Shown: piece by piece, positions 52,584 to 61,542 of the stretch | Numbering within the stretch: position 1 is the stretch's first letter | Layout of the letters: the number at the start of each line of letters is the position of its first letter | Assembly (NCBI GenBank): GCA_031296935.1 | Contig: JAVDPD010000026.1 | Coordinates: 1-64,000 of the forward strand | DNA length: 64,000 bases | From: Cerasicoccus maritimus | Lineage (GTDB): Bacteria; Verrucomicrobiota; Verrucomicrobiia; Opitutales; Cerasicoccaceae | Reading direction: 5' to 3' | Translations under genes and position numbers: made by a program | The notes under the pieces: generated by a model | What the model was told of the DNA's origin: nothing | What the model saw: only the letters and a program-made list of their open reading frames with translations | Database searches by the model: none

Positions 52584-53042
52584 CTAACGGCTGGTTTGGG
52601 CGTTGGGGAATTCGATAAAGACCAGGCGGCTCGTAGAGGCACTGGGGATACCAGATGGCGTTTCCGGGTAGATGGACACATGTATTTCTCCATGACGCTC
52701 AATTTGGCGTCTAAGCGTAAATGTTCCTTTCCCAGTGTTGATCGGGATGATTTCACCTGCCTGCCAAACGTGCTTACCTCCCTTTTCACGGGATGAAATC
52801 GACAAGCCCAGTCGCGCATGTTTCACGGACCCCAAAACATAGTTGCCGGTGATTTCAATAATACTGCCGATAGCGAGTTCCTCGCCATTGATGACTCGAG
52901 CCGTCTTGACCTCCAATCTGTCTTGGGGTGCATGCTCATAAATTAAAATATCGATGGGCAGGGAGGTTTCGGCATGGGCAAAACACGCTAGCGCCATCGC
53001 TCCGAAACAACAAAGCATCCATGTGGCCAGTTGTGTGAACAT
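52584..53042 (-). CDS. Exported hypothetical protein
   Basis: 152 residues from the ATG at 53040-53042. A signal peptide spans about 1-24 (LATWMLCCFGAMALACFAHA). The mature part is a beta-rich module (IDILIYEHAPQDRLEVKTAR, GSVKHARLGLSI-like strands, GEIIPINTGKGTFTLRRQIE) with no recognised family. It is a stand-alone gene between the desaturase and the OPT transporter. Confidence 0.6.
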   Translation of the reverse strand: MFTQLATWMLCCFGAMALACFAHAETSLPIDILIYEHAPQDRLEVKTARVINGEELAIGSIIEITGNYVLGSVKHARLGLSISSREKGGKHVWQAGEIIPINTGKGTFTLRRQIERHGEIHVSIYPETPSGIPSASTSRLVFIEFPNAQTSR

Positions 53043-53179
53043 AACTTTTTATAACCGATTATCGTTCGCATGGAAAGCCATAATTTGCCATGCCACCAAT
53101 TACCTGTTCAAGCTGTTTGGCCTGCGAACGTCTATGAATGGCGACGGCAAGCTATTCTATCGGTCCAGCGGGACGCTGG

Positions 53180-55000
53180 CTATTTCAGGAAGTGACTGAT
53201 GAAAGAGGGGATGGCTTCGAGGACGCCGGCCAGCGACTCGCCAGCCACTAGGCCTGCGGCGATGACAATGACGTATTTCGCAGCCCAATGCTTGTTGATG
53301 AGCTTCGCCAGTTCGCCGATCATCGAGCCCACGAACATTGCCAGGTTGATGAACGGCGGGATGATCAACGCGAAGCCGAGGGCTGAGGCGCTGGGGACGA
53401 ATTTCTTGTGCTTTTCCGGAATGACTGCTTCGGCGACGGCCAAGGCGATGCCGATTATCAGTGCAATGATCATCGCGCCGCGCGCGCCTTCGGGAACGGC
53501 GTCGAATCCTTCGGCGAGGACTTCGGCAATCGTTTTCCACGCGGCGACTGCAGGCGCTGGCCATTCCTCTTTGAGGAGCATTTCTTGTGGATTAGGGATC
53601 AACACCTTGTAGGCCGCGCAACCCGCGATTGAGCCGGAGATAATACCAAAGACCTGGGCAACCGCCTGGGCCTTCATATTGGCGCCGATAAGCTTGCCGG
53701 TCTTTAAATCGTGCAGCATGTCGGAGCATTGGCCCGCGGCGCCTCCAGTCACATTGGCGGCCATGAGGTTGGTTGTCATGTTGGCGGGGGCGAGGAAGGC
53801 GAAGCTCACCTGCGTGATCTTGCCCAGCGCGCCGATGGGCGGAATGCCCGTCTCGCCGGACACGCGGCCCGCGATAATCGCGAGGATGAACGACAGGGCA
53901 AATGCGATGACGCCTAGCCAGACCGGGATGTCGAAAAACGCCTTTTGCGCTATGACGCTGAGCACCAGCGCAATGACGCAGCCCGCGATAAACCAACTCC
54001 GTGGGAAGTGGCGTTCGCCGCCGGGCTCGTAGTCTGCATTGTCATCGACCGCGGCGGCTTCAGCGGCGGTTTTGGCCTGCTGCTTTTGCCAGAAGATGCG
54101 CGCCAGCGAAATGAAGAACGACATGAGTGCGGCGGCGGCCATCAGCGTGACGCCGGGCCAGATCGTCCATTCGTAAATCTTGCTGTACCACGCGCCGTCG
54201 AGCGCGGGCTCGATCCAGCCTTCGGCGAGCAGTTTTTCGGGGAGCATCATCCAGCCGATTAATGTTCCGAGCAGCAGGGAAACGCCGACGCGCGGGCCAA
54301 CAATTGCGCCAAAGCCATAGAGCAACAGTGAAGGCTGAAGCTCGACGCCGAGGGCGCGGTAGCTGACGAAGTCGAGGCCTTTCTGGACGATGTTGGGCGT
54401 GGTCGCGAAGCCCCAGCTTTCGGGAAGTCCTCGTGAAGGGATGGTCCAGTTTTGAGGCGCGAAAGACTGGTAGAGCTTCACGCCGCCCGCCAGCAGCCCC
54501 GCGCTGAGCAGCAGCTTGATGCGGAAGGCGGCCTCTTTCCCGTGGGCATAAATTTCGGTGATGGTTTCGGCGGTGGCGACGCCGTTGGGGAAGGGCAGGT
54601 TGTCGCGGTCGAGCATTTGCCGGCGCACGGCTAACGCGCAAATGATGCCCGCAAAACTCACTACAAACACCCACGTCACCAGCATGGGATAGTGGAACGG
54701 TTCCCCCGTAATCAACTGCAGCGCGGGGATCGGCGCGACGAGGCCGGCGGACAGAATCGAGGCAGCGGCGGAGGCGGCCGTCTGGTTGATATTGTTCTCC
54801 AAGAGCCCCCAGCGCGGACCGGCACCGAAGTGCGCGAGGCTATTCCAGAATGCATAGCTGACGAGCGCAGCCGCGATCGACATGTTGAAGGAAAAGCCAA
54901 TCTTGAGGCCGGTGTAAATGTTGCACGGGGCCAGCAACGCACCCAGCAAAAAGCCGGTTGCGATGGCGCGCACGGTGAGTTGTCGCTCGGGGGAGGCCAT
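53180..55000 (-). CDS. OPT family oligopeptide/metal transporter
   Basis: 606 residues from the ATG at 54998-55000; a longer frame upstream has no family similarity. About 14 hydrophobic segments. Family blocks are LTVRAIATGFLLGALLAPCN, NIYTGLKIGFSFNMSIAAAL, NLPFPNGVATAETITEIYAH and GALGKITQVSFAFLAPANMT, with a late LIGIALAVAEAVIPEKHKKF. OPT proteins import oligopeptides or metal chelates with protons. The substrate is not indicated. A cluster of palindromes lies 124-210 bp upstream of its start. Confidence 0.85.
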   Translation of the reverse strand: MASPERQLTVRAIATGFLLGALLAPCNIYTGLKIGFSFNMSIAAALVSYAFWNSLAHFGAGPRWGLLENNINQTAASAAASILSAGLVAPIPALQLITGEPFHYPMLVTWVFVVSFAGIICALAVRRQMLDRDNLPFPNGVATAETITEIYAHGKEAAFRIKLLLSAGLLAGGVKLYQSFAPQNWTIPSRGLPESWGFATTPNIVQKGLDFVSYRALGVELQPSLLLYGFGAIVGPRVGVSLLLGTLIGWMMLPEKLLAEGWIEPALDGAWYSKIYEWTIWPGVTLMAAAALMSFFISLARIFWQKQQAKTAAEAAAVDDNADYEPGGERHFPRSWFIAGCVIALVLSVIAQKAFFDIPVWLGVIAFALSFILAIIAGRVSGETGIPPIGALGKITQVSFAFLAPANMTTNLMAANVTGGAAGQCSDMLHDLKTGKLIGANMKAQAVAQVFGIISGSIAGCAAYKVLIPNPQEMLLKEEWPAPAVAAWKTIAEVLAEGFDAVPEGARGAMIIALIIGIALAVAEAVIPEKHKKFVPSASALGFALIIPPFINLAMFVGSMIGELAKLINKHWAAKYVIVIAAGLVAGESLAGVLEAIPSFISHFLK

Positions 55001-55483
55001 GGTCCGGTTATCGGCCGGTGGCTCAGAATGGCAAGGGTTTATCCGGTTATCGTTCCAGTTCCAGCCGTGTGTTGCCTGTCCGCTAGGGCTGTTTTGAGTC
55101 CTGACCACTACGGTTGATGCTCCTTACGTCCATGGACGTAGGAAGGTTTCGTCCACCGACGTAGAAGCGTTACGTCCACGGACGTAAGGGGGCTACGTCC
55201 CGGGGCGTAAGGAGCGACAACCGGTAATGTGTTGCTCCAAGGACCGGGGCTAGGCGGATGCAACGCACGACTGGGTTTCAGATGTGAGCGCCCTGACTGT
55301 TGCCGAGGCATCGGAGGGGAGATTTGGCTTCAATGTCAGTCTTTTTTAGCCTGAGCCGCCGTTCTCGCAATCGATAAGCTGGGCAAAAAGCCCATTAGCC
55401 TTTGACACTTCGCATCGTTTTGAAGATGGTCTTCCCGACCCTGCGCCAACTCCAATTATCTTGGCGCGGATACCCAGGAAGTT
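55001..55483. other. Divergent intergenic region between OPT transporter and NAGGN operon
   Basis: No gene. Contains the palindrome array at 55124-55210 and probably the promoters of both divergent units. An AGGA-type ribosome-binding site (55476-55479) precedes the asnO-like start by 4 bp. Confidence 0.5.
55124..55210. repeat. Array of four short palindromes, about 23-bp period
   Basis: Four near-identical inverted repeats: TTACGTCCATGGACGTA (from 55124), TTCGTCCACCGACGTA (from 55148), TTACGTCCACGGACGTAA (from 55170) and CTACGTCCCGGGGCGTAA (from 55193). Starts are 24, 22 and 23 bp apart, close to two helical turns, so the palindromes face one side of the DNA. They lie between divergent promoters. 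This fits an operator array for a dimeric regulator better than a transposon relic, but no regulator is next to it. Confidence 0.75.
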
Positions 55484-57259
55484 ATGTGTGGAATTGCAGG
55501 AGAAATGCGTTTTGATGCGCAGGCGCCCGACACGGCGGCTGTTGCGAGAATGATGTGTCAGATGGTCCCGCGGGGGCCTGACGGCAATGGCATGGTGGTG
55601 CGGGGCCCCGTTGCCTTGGGGCACCAACGCCTGAAAATTATCGACCTTTCAGAAGCGGCTCAGCAGCCGATGGTCGACTCAGAGAACGCGCTGACCATTG
55701 CCTTCAACGGCTGCATTTATAATTACCCGGAGTTGCGGGAAAAGCTGATTGGCAACGGCTACCATTTCTTCAGCCACGGCGATACGGAGGTCATCCTCAA
55801 AGCCTACAAAGAGTGGGGCGCCGACTGCGTGCAGCACCTTAACGGCATGTTCGCGTTTTCAATCTACGAGCGCGACACCGGCCGCCTGATCATGGCGCGC
55901 GACCGCGTGGGCATTAAGCCGCTTTATTACACGAAGGACGCCAAGCGCCTGCGTTGGTGCTCTAGCCTGCCGGGGTTGGTGCAAGCGGGCGATGTCGATA
56001 CCTCGCTCGATCCCGTGGCGCTGAATTATTACATGTCGTTCCACTCGATTGTGCCGCCCGAGCGCACGATCCTGAATGGCATTAAGAAGCTGCCGCCTGC
56101 AACAGTGGCCGTGGTCGAGCCCGATGGCACGATGACGCAGTCGACCTACTGGACGCTCGAATACGGCGCAACCGAAGAACAGCAATCCTGGACCAAGGAT
56201 CAGTGGGAAGACGCCACGCTCGACGTTATGCGCCGCGCAGTGAAGCGCCGTCTCGTGGCCGACGTGCCTGTGGGTGTGTTGCTTTCCGGCGGCCTCGACT
56301 CGAGCCTCATCGTTGGCTTGCTGGCAGAGCACGAAAGCCAGCAGATCAATACCTTTTCCATCGGCTTTGAAACCGTGGGCGACGAAGTGGGCGACGAATT
56401 TAAATACTCGGACATCATCGTGGACCGCTTCCAGACGAGCCACCACAAGCTGCACATCGATTCGCAGAAGGCGCTGCCCGCGCTCAAGGATTGCATCGGG
56501 CAAATGTCTGAGCCGATGGTCAGCCACGACAACGTCGGTTTCTATCTGCTCAGCCAGAAGGTCGCGCAGCACGTGAAGGTGGTCCAGAGCGGGCAGGGGG
56601 CCGACGAAATTTTTGGCGGCTATCACTGGTATCCGCCGATGATGACCGCGACCGATCCGCTGGAGAGCTACAGCAAGGCGTTCTTCGACCGCGACTTCCC
56701 CGACTACCAGCAGCTCATGCAGAGCAAGTGGGTACAGGAAGACTACGCCCGCGACTTCGTGAAGGCGCACTTCTCGATGCCGGGCACCGAAGCGCCAATC
56801 GACAAGGCGATGCGCCTAGACGCGCTCGTGATGCTCGTCGACGACCCGGTCAAACGCGTGGACAACAACACGATGGCCGCCAGCCTCGAAGCGCGCGTGC
56901 CGTTCCTCGATCACGAGGTGGTGGAGTTCGCAGCCCGCGTTCCGCCGGAGCTGAAAATCCAAAACGGCGGCAAATACATTTTGCAGGAAGCCGGGCGCAA
57001 GGTGATCCCGCACGAGGTGATCGACCGGCCTAAGGGTTACTTCCCGGTGCCAGCGCTCAAATACCTACGCGGACCGTTCCTGGATCTGGCGCGCGATGCC
57101 GTGCTCAACGACACCGCCAAGCAGCGAGGCCTCTTCCAGTCTGCCTACGTGGAAAAGCTGCTCGCCGATCCGGAAAAGCATATCACGCCGCTGCGCGGTT
57201 CCAAGCTGTGGCAACTCGCGTTGCTTGAGCTTTGGCTGCAAACGCATGGCGTCGGTTAA
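55484..57259 (+). CDS. asnO: N-acetylglutaminylglutamine amidotransferase (asparagine synthase homologue)
   Basis: 591 residues. An N-terminal class II glutaminase starts MCGIAGEMRF with the nucleophile Cys2, followed by the amidohydrolase pocket (FNGCIYNYPELREKLIGNGY, SHGDTEVILKAYKEWG). The C-terminal synthase domain has the PP-loop SGGLDSS (about 267-273) for ATP. It matches the NAGGN amidotransferase subgroup (TIGR03104-type) of the asnB family, and the two genes that follow complete the known three-gene osmolyte operon. The product makes the terminal amide of the dipeptide osmolyte. First gene of the operon. Confidence 0.9.
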   Translation: MCGIAGEMRFDAQAPDTAAVARMMCQMVPRGPDGNGMVVRGPVALGHQRLKIIDLSEAAQQPMVDSENALTIAFNGCIYNYPELREKLIGNGYHFFSHGDTEVILKAYKEWGADCVQHLNGMFAFSIYERDTGRLIMARDRVGIKPLYYTKDAKRLRWCSSLPGLVQAGDVDTSLDPVALNYYMSFHSIVPPERTILNGIKKLPPATVAVVEPDGTMTQSTYWTLEYGATEEQQSWTKDQWEDATLDVMRRAVKRRLVADVPVGVLLSGGLDSSLIVGLLAEHESQQINTFSIGFETVGDEVGDEFKYSDIIVDRFQTSHHKLHIDSQKALPALKDCIGQMSEPMVSHDNVGFYLLSQKVAQHVKVVQSGQGADEIFGGYHWYPPMMTATDPLESYSKAFFDRDFPDYQQLMQSKWVQEDYARDFVKAHFSMPGTEAPIDKAMRLDALVMLVDDPVKRVDNNTMAASLEARVPFLDHEVVEFAARVPPELKIQNGGKYILQEAGRKVIPHEVIDRPKGYFPVPALKYLRGPFLDLARDAVLNDTAKQRGLFQSAYVEKLLADPEKHITPLRGSKLWQLALLELWLQTHGVG

Positions 57260-57284
57260 TGGCAATCTCTCATGAATAAATCGC

Positions 57285-57358
57285 TCTCGTTGTCGTCATC
57301 GCAATCGCTATCGAAAAGCTGTTCGATGACGAAAGCGAATCCGATAGCGACAACGATT
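57285..57358. repeat. Interrupted inverted repeat between asnO-like and NAGGN synthetase genes
   Basis: CGTTGTCG and CGCTATCG on the left (57289-57316) are matched by the contiguous CGATAGCGACAACG (57341-57354) on the right, so the transcript can fold into a hairpin between the first two genes of the operon. It has no strong U tract; a role in differential expression or mRNA stability is only a suggestion. Confidence 0.5.
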
Positions 57359-57377
57359 TTCCAACCACTCTCTACAC

Positions 57378-59078
57378 ATGGAATCTCTCAAATCTGAACC
57401 GGGCACGACGCTGCAGTGCGGTTGGGGGCGTCTGATATTTGCAGACACCTTCCCCAAGCCGGAGATGCTGGCTGAGGCAATTCTCTCCGAGCATCCCGAC
57501 CAGCGCGACATCGCGCTCTACATCGTGGATCCGCATTTGGTGCTGAACTGCGCGCCGCAGCAGATCTTCCTTGATCCGTCGAACACCTACCGGTTGGACA
57601 TGGCGAACTACCAGCCGTCGGACAAAAAGCCGATCGGGTTCACGATTAAGAAGCTGGAGCACAAGGAGCAGCTTGACGAGATCAACCGCATTTACTCGAC
57701 GCTCAAAATGGTGCCGCTGAAGGCGGACTACGTTTGGGCGAATCGCCATGCCGAGCAGTTTACGTTTTTCATCGCGGTGCAAAACGAGACGGGCGAGGTG
57801 CTTGGCGTCGCGATGGGAGCGGACCACCAAACCTGCGGCGAACACATGCCGAACAGTTGTAGCCTCTGGGCCGTAGGTGTGGACCCACAGGCGGAGTTGC
57901 CGGGCGTGGGCACGAGCTTGTGCCGCCACATTATTGAATACTACAAGGATCTTGGTCGCGATTTCATGGATGTGTCCGTGATTCATGACAACGAAAACGC
58001 CCAGCGCCTCTACGAGAAGATGGGCTTCGAGCGTTGCTACATCTTTGCCGCCAAGCGTCGGAACCGCATCAACGAGCGCTTGTTCGTGGGCGCGCCGGCA
58101 CCGGAGGGCTATAACCCGTACGCGGCGATCATCATCAACGAAGCGCTGCGCCGCGGGATTGCGGTGGACCCGATTTCACCGGAGCGCAATTATTTCCGCC
58201 TCAGTTTGGGTGGCCGCTCGGTGACCTGTTGGGAATCGCTCACCACCATGACGTCCGCCATCGCGCTCAAGCGCGCTGAGGACAAGCAGTTCACGCACGA
58301 GGTGCTGGCCAAGGCTGGGCTCTCGGTGCCCGACCAGATTATGGCCGATGATCCGCGCAAGAACGTGCAGTTTTTGAACCGCCACAAGAGCGTGGTCGTG
58401 AAGCCGGTGGCGGGTGAGCAGGGCTTGGGCATTTCGGTCGATGTCCGCTCGCAGGAGTCACTCGAAAAGGCAGTGAAGAAAGCTTACGAGCACGGCGAAA
58501 AGGTCATCATCGAGCAATACGTAGAGGGGCACGATCTGCGTGTCATCGTGATCAACCAGGAGGTCGTCGCGGCCGCAATTCGCCGCCCCCCGAGCATCAT
58601 TGGCACCGGCGAACTGACGGTGCGTGAGCTCATTGAAAAACTGAGCCGTCGTCGCTCCGCCGCGACAGGAGGCGAGAGTAAGATCCCGCTCGACGAAGAG
58701 ACCGAACGCTGCGTCAAGATGGCGGGTTACGCGCTCGATGACGTTCTCGAAAAAGAAGAGGTCATCGCCGTGCGCAAGACCGCCAACCTGCATACCGGTG
58801 GCACGATCCACGACGTCACGGACAAACTCGACAAGGTGCTGGCCGAGGCGTCGATCCGCGCGGCTACGGTGTTGGAGATGCCAGTCGTTGGGCTCGACTT
58901 GATGGTCAAAGCACCGGACGAGCCGGACTACGTGATCATCGAGGGCAACGAGCGCCCCGGGCTCGCCAACCACGAACCTCAGCCTACGGCCGAGAAATTT
59001 ATCGATTTTCTCTTTCCGCAGAGCATTATCCCCAATGGACCGCAACCCGTGGACGAAGAAAATTTACCGACTGCATGA
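57378..59078 (+). CDS. ngg: N-acetylglutaminylglutamine synthetase (GNAT + ATP-grasp)
   Basis: 566 residues. An N-terminal GNAT acetyltransferase (about 75-230; LWAVGVDPQAELPGVGTSLC and VIHDNENAQRLYEKMGFERC) is fused to a C-terminal ATP-grasp ligase (about 265-550; VVVKPVAGEQGLGISVDVRS, IIEQYVEGHDLRVIVINQEV, GLDLMVKAPDEPDYVIIEGN). It matches TIGR03103-type NAGGN synthetases, which acetylate glutamine and join a second glutamine, giving N-acetylglutaminylglutamine for amidation by the first gene's product. The two-domain order is typical. The stop overlaps the next start (ATGA). Confidence 0.9.
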   Translation: MESLKSEPGTTLQCGWGRLIFADTFPKPEMLAEAILSEHPDQRDIALYIVDPHLVLNCAPQQIFLDPSNTYRLDMANYQPSDKKPIGFTIKKLEHKEQLDEINRIYSTLKMVPLKADYVWANRHAEQFTFFIAVQNETGEVLGVAMGADHQTCGEHMPNSCSLWAVGVDPQAELPGVGTSLCRHIIEYYKDLGRDFMDVSVIHDNENAQRLYEKMGFERCYIFAAKRRNRINERLFVGAPAPEGYNPYAAIIINEALRRGIAVDPISPERNYFRLSLGGRSVTCWESLTTMTSAIALKRAEDKQFTHEVLAKAGLSVPDQIMADDPRKNVQFLNRHKSVVVKPVAGEQGLGISVDVRSQESLEKAVKKAYEHGEKVIIEQYVEGHDLRVIVINQEVVAAAIRRPPSIIGTGELTVRELIEKLSRRRSAATGGESKIPLDEETERCVKMAGYALDDVLEKEEVIAVRKTANLHTGGTIHDVTDKLDKVLAEASIRAATVLEMPVVGLDLMVKAPDEPDYVIIEGNERPGLANHEPQPTAEKFIDFLFPQSIIPNGPQPVDEENLPTA

Positions 59079-60334
59079 GCAAAGCCAAAGAAACGGAAAA
59101 GACAGTTGAAAAGCCTGTCGCCAAGGAGAAAAAGCCGAAGCCGGCACCCTTGCTAATCGACGAAGTTTACCTACAGCAAACGCTGCTCAAGCTGCTGAGC
59201 ATTCACAGCCCCAGCGGCTACACCGACCCCATCGTGCGGGAGCTTTGCCACGAGCTCGATGCGCTGGGCCTCAAGTATGAGCTGACTCGCCGCGGCGCCG
59301 TCCGCGCAACTTTGCCGGGCCGCGCTTACAGCCCGGACCGCGCCATCGTTGGCCACGTCGATACACTCGGTGCGATGGTTAAGGGCCTCAAGGATAATGG
59401 CCGCCTGCGCCTCGTGCCGCTGGGGACCTGGTCCTCGCGATTTGCCGAAGGGGCGCGTGTTTCGATTTACACGGACAAAACGGTTTACCGTGGCACGATC
59501 CTTCCGCTTAAGGCTTCGGGCCACGTTTACAATGAGGAAGTCGACACCCAACCATCGGACTGGGAGCACGTCGAGCTGCGTCTCGATCAGGACTCCGCCT
59601 CCGCCGCCGATTTGAAAGAGCTCGGCTGCCAGATCGGGGATTTCGTGGGCATCGATTCTGGGGCTGAATTCCTTACCAACGGCTACCTGAACTCGCGCCA
59701 CCTCGATGACAAGGCGGGCGTTGCCGCCATGTTGGCCGCCGCCAAATACATTAAGGACCACAACATCGAGTTGCCCGTGGAGTGCCACCTGTTGTTTACG
59801 ATTTCGGAAGAAGTCGGCTCTGGCGCCTCCGCGATTTTGCACGGCGATGTGGCCGAGCTGGTCTCCATCGACAACGGTACCTGCGCACCGGGCCAGAACT
59901 CGAGTGAGAAGGGTGCCACGATTGCCATGGCCGATTCGTCCGGTCCCTTCGATTACCACCTCACACACCATTTGCTGAACCTCTGCAAGAAGAATGCGAT
60001 TGAGCACCAGCGCGACATTTTCAAATACTACCGCTGCGACAGCGCCTCGGCCCTCGAAGCCGGTAACGACATCCGCACGGCACTGGTCACCTTTGGCCTC
60101 GATGCCTCGCATGGCTACGAACGCACGCACATCAGCTCGCTGATTTCGGTCACGCAGCTCATCATCGCCTACGTGCAGAGCCACTTGGTTTACAAGCGCC
60201 AGAAGAAGAGCCTGACATCGATCAAGGACTTCCCGCAGGTCAAGGTGACGGACGTCGAGCTAACCCAGCTTGAGCAAACCGAATCCACCGCCCAAGTCCC
60301 GCCGCCCGAGCGCCTCGCTCCGAAGGCGAAGTAG
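59075..60334 (+). CDS. NAGGN-system M42 family metallopeptidase
   Basis: 419 residues with an N-terminal Lys/Glu-rich tail. The M42 aminopeptidase core has LLKLLSIHSPSGYTDPIVRE, IVGHVDTLGAMVKGLKDNGR (metal His and Asp), SRHLDDKAGVAAMLAAAKYI (bridging Asp), TISEEVGSGASAILHGDVAE (catalytic Glu pair) and GLDASHGYERTHISSLISVT (last metal His). It fits the third member of the conserved NAGGN trio (TIGR03106-type). Its role in osmolyte turnover or supply is not fully settled. It is coupled to the synthetase by a four-base ATGA overlap. Confidence 0.88.
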   Translation: MSKAKETEKTVEKPVAKEKKPKPAPLLIDEVYLQQTLLKLLSIHSPSGYTDPIVRELCHELDALGLKYELTRRGAVRATLPGRAYSPDRAIVGHVDTLGAMVKGLKDNGRLRLVPLGTWSSRFAEGARVSIYTDKTVYRGTILPLKASGHVYNEEVDTQPSDWEHVELRLDQDSASAADLKELGCQIGDFVGIDSGAEFLTNGYLNSRHLDDKAGVAAMLAAAKYIKDHNIELPVECHLLFTISEEVGSGASAILHGDVAELVSIDNGTCAPGQNSSEKGATIAMADSSGPFDYHLTHHLLNLCKKNAIEHQRDIFKYYRCDSASALEAGNDIRTALVTFGLDASHGYERTHISSLISVTQLIIAYVQSHLVYKRQKKSLTSIKDFPQVKVTDVELTQLEQTESTAQVPPPERLAPKAK

Positions 60335-60336
60335 CC

Positions 60337-61365
60337 TTAGCGGTATTTTTCTGTCCTGTGGGCGATTTCCTCAGGAGTCGCTGGGCGAATTTTGGCGAGC
60401 ATGGCGTTGTAGATAATGCCCACATGCCCGTTCCACAAGCCCGTCCGCGAGGGATCTTCACCGGGCAGCGATTTCCGGTATGCCTGTAGATAAGGTCCGT
60501 GTAACGCGGATTGCATGAGTTCTTTTTCCTTCCTGAGAGAGTCAGGATAAGAGATGAATAAGTCGCGCGCACTAAACTGAATGTCCAGCGGCCTGAGCTC
60601 GAGCTCGTAGATTTTCCCCCAAGTGTGCACGATCGCCTGATTGCCCTCGCTGGAGACGAGGCTCACGTAATGACCTCCTCGGCGTTTTCCACCATCGGTG
60701 TCATCGTAATAGCTCAGTTGCAGGACGACGAGGTTGTCGCCAGTTGCGGCTTGGGCCAGCCACTCCATGCTGGGCATTGGGCGCCATTCGATATCCACGC
60801 TGTAGTTATCGGAATAGCGTTCAAAGTATTCCACTAGCCCCATCTCCATGTCATTGGGATTTGTGCCGTTGTTGCCATCGCAAGTGCGAATGAGTCGTTG
60901 CATGGTGCGTTTGGCCTGCGTTTTTGCATTCCCCCTGGGCAGGACTTCCGGGTAAGCAGTTACTCCCCACCACATAAGGAAATTCATAATTGCCGACGGT
61001 CCGCAGGTGCCGTCGAAGTAGAAATCGGACTGATTGTATGTCGGTATCTTTGTGCGGTCAGTGGGAGTGCTTGGGGCCGTGGGCGTGGGGGCAGGCACCG
61101 TCGGCGCAGCGGTGGGTTCGGCCGATTCCTTGGGCTTCTGCTGGTCGGCGATCCACTTCTGGTCGGCGTCGCTGAGTTGCTCCAGTTGAAGCTCGAAAAC
61201 GCGGAAGTCACTCTCGCGACGGACTTTAACTCTGGCCTCATCGACTTCATAGAGCTCCCCGCGAAAGCTGCGCCCCTGACGATCTGTCCATTCACGCATT
61301 TCTCCGCGCGCAACGAAAGCGACTATGCAGAAAAGAGCAGTCAGAAGTGACGAGCGAAATAGCAT
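60337..61365 (-). CDS. Secreted SHD1-C39 peptidase-like fusion protein
   Basis: 342 residues with a signal peptide (about 1-21). Residues 22-75 form an SHD1 module ([40 protein letters not shown]), like the 8373-9488 protein. A Pro/Thr/Ala linker (about 76-108) leads to a papain-fold C39-like domain: Cys121 in [15 protein letters not shown] and His232 in [14 protein letters not shown], the expected catalytic pair, with an Asp/Asn not identified. Predicted to cleave peptides outside the cytoplasm; substrate unknown. Convergent with the M42 gene (2-bp gap). Confidence 0.75.
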   Translation of the reverse strand: MLFRSSLLTALFCIVAFVARGEMREWTDRQGRSFRGELYEVDEARVKVRRESDFRVFELQLEQLSDADQKWIADQQKPKESAEPTAAPTVPAPTPTAPSTPTDRTKIPTYNQSDFYFDGTCGPSAIMNFLMWWGVTAYPEVLPRGNAKTQAKRTMQRLIRTCDGNNGTNPNDMEMGLVEYFERYSDNYSVDIEWRPMPSMEWLAQAATGDNLVVLQLSYYDDTDGGKRRGGHYVSLVSSEGNQAIVHTWGKIYELELRPLDIQFSARDLFISYPDSLRKEKELMQSALHGPYLQAYRKSLPGEDPSRTGLWNGHVGIIYNAMLAKIRPATPEEIAHRTEKYR

Positions 61366-61542
61366 GTAATGTTTCCTACGAAATTTCCCTGTGTCGTAAA
61401 CCTAAAATTACGCCACCCGCTCCGATGGCTCCGTCAGTTTAAGCCTTTACAAAGCGGGCGCGGGGCCCTAACTACCTCGCCCCTTCTGTTGCGCGTTAGC
61501 CTGTCGACCTACCCTGAGGACAGACTCAACGAAAGAAGGACC

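Noticed and set aside
53165..53179. CCAGCG/CGCTGG hairpin at the end of the OPT gene as a terminator
   Set aside because: Six-base-pair stem without a U tract; could be chance.
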